NCBI GenBank assembly: GCA_937907595.1
Contig: CALCXL010000071.1
Coordinates: forward strand, 1-5,527
DNA: 5,527 nucleotides
Reading direction: 5' to 3'
From: an uncultured Pseudomonadota bacterium
GTDB taxonomy: Bacteria; Myxococcota_A; UBA796; UBA9615
The notes under the pieces are model-generated. The model saw only the letters and a program-made list of their open reading frames with translations, was not told the origin of the DNA and made no database searches. Below are positions 5,480 through 5,527 of this stretch, in pieces (position 1 is the stretch's first letter; every line of letters starts with the position of its first letter). The position numbers and the translations under genes are program-made.

Positions 5480-5527
5480 CTACTTGTACGACCGCTGGGT
5501 CGGCTTGACGTGATCGAAGGTCAGCTC
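5480..5527 (-). CDS. sdhA: C-terminal end of probable succinate dehydrogenase/fumarate reductase flavoprotein
   Basis: Only the last 15 codons are in the window, ending HVKPTQRSYK then TAG (5482-5480). The position directly ahead of sdhB, the same strand and the 11-base gap match the usual sdhC-sdhA-sdhB order of this complex II type. A basic KPxxRxY-like end is what I recall for such flavoproteins. The FAD and substrate domains lie beyond the right edge, so the call rests mostly on gene order. Confidence 0.7.
   Translation of the reverse strand, partial: ELTFDHVKPTQRSYK

Noticed and set aside
1..5527. tRNA, rRNA, insertion sequence or phage attachment site
   Set aside because: I found no cloverleaf-like sequence, transposase motif, terminal inverted repeats or integrase in the window.

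Overview
The window is GC-rich (roughly 70% by eye). Every gene I can support lies on the minus strand, so transcription runs from high to low coordinates. The lipoprotein, the SdhA/SdhB pair and a sigma-54-type promoter point to a Gram-negative bacterium. The SdhB resembles the Geobacter/deltaproteobacterial fumarate reductase/succinate dehydrogenase type, so a former-Deltaproteobacteria lineage (for example Myxococcota or Desulfobacterota) is the most natural guess. That placement is inference from a short window.

Right part (5527 down to 1776): this looks like one operon. It opens with the last 15 codons of a probable succinate dehydrogenase/fumarate reductase flavoprotein (SdhA). SdhB, the iron-sulfur subunit, follows with all 11 cluster-ligating cysteines. 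Its stop codon shares one base (TGATG) with the start of a crotonase-fold enzyme. That enzyme carries the Asp/Glu/Asp triad of delta3,5-delta2,4-dienoyl-CoA isomerase. Ten bases further on begins a 702-residue tetratricopeptide-repeat lipoprotein. The layout joins complex II, which oxidises succinate or reduces fumarate at the membrane quinone pool, to an accessory step of unsaturated fatty-acid beta-oxidation, followed by an envelope-anchored TPR scaffold of unknown partner.

Middle (1775 to 1537): a noncoding stretch of about 240 bases. It holds a strong sigma-54 (-24/-12) promoter candidate at 1568-1583. Dyad-symmetric sequences lie about 110-170 bases upstream of its predicted start, where enhancer-binding activators normally bind. 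A weak GC hairpin follows the TPR stop.

Left part (1536 to 1): two universal stress protein genes in series. The first encodes a single-domain UspA-like protein with an intact ATP-binding motif and an unusual Cys/His-rich tail. The second is a tandem two-domain USP, open through the left edge, whose first domain has lost key nucleotide-binding residues. Between them is a 30-bp tandem repeat (two perfect copies and one 26/30 copy). The diverged copy is the 3' end of the first usp gene, so each unit carries an in-frame TGA and a TGAC...GTCA dyad. A small hairpin abuts the ribosome binding site of the second gene.

The most notable points are the sigma-54-type control of a universal stress module, the repeat built from a gene's own stop region, the Cys-rich USP tail, and the coupling of a dienoyl-CoA isomerase to sdhB. 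I do not see a wholly new system such as a defence island, CRISPR array or mobile element.
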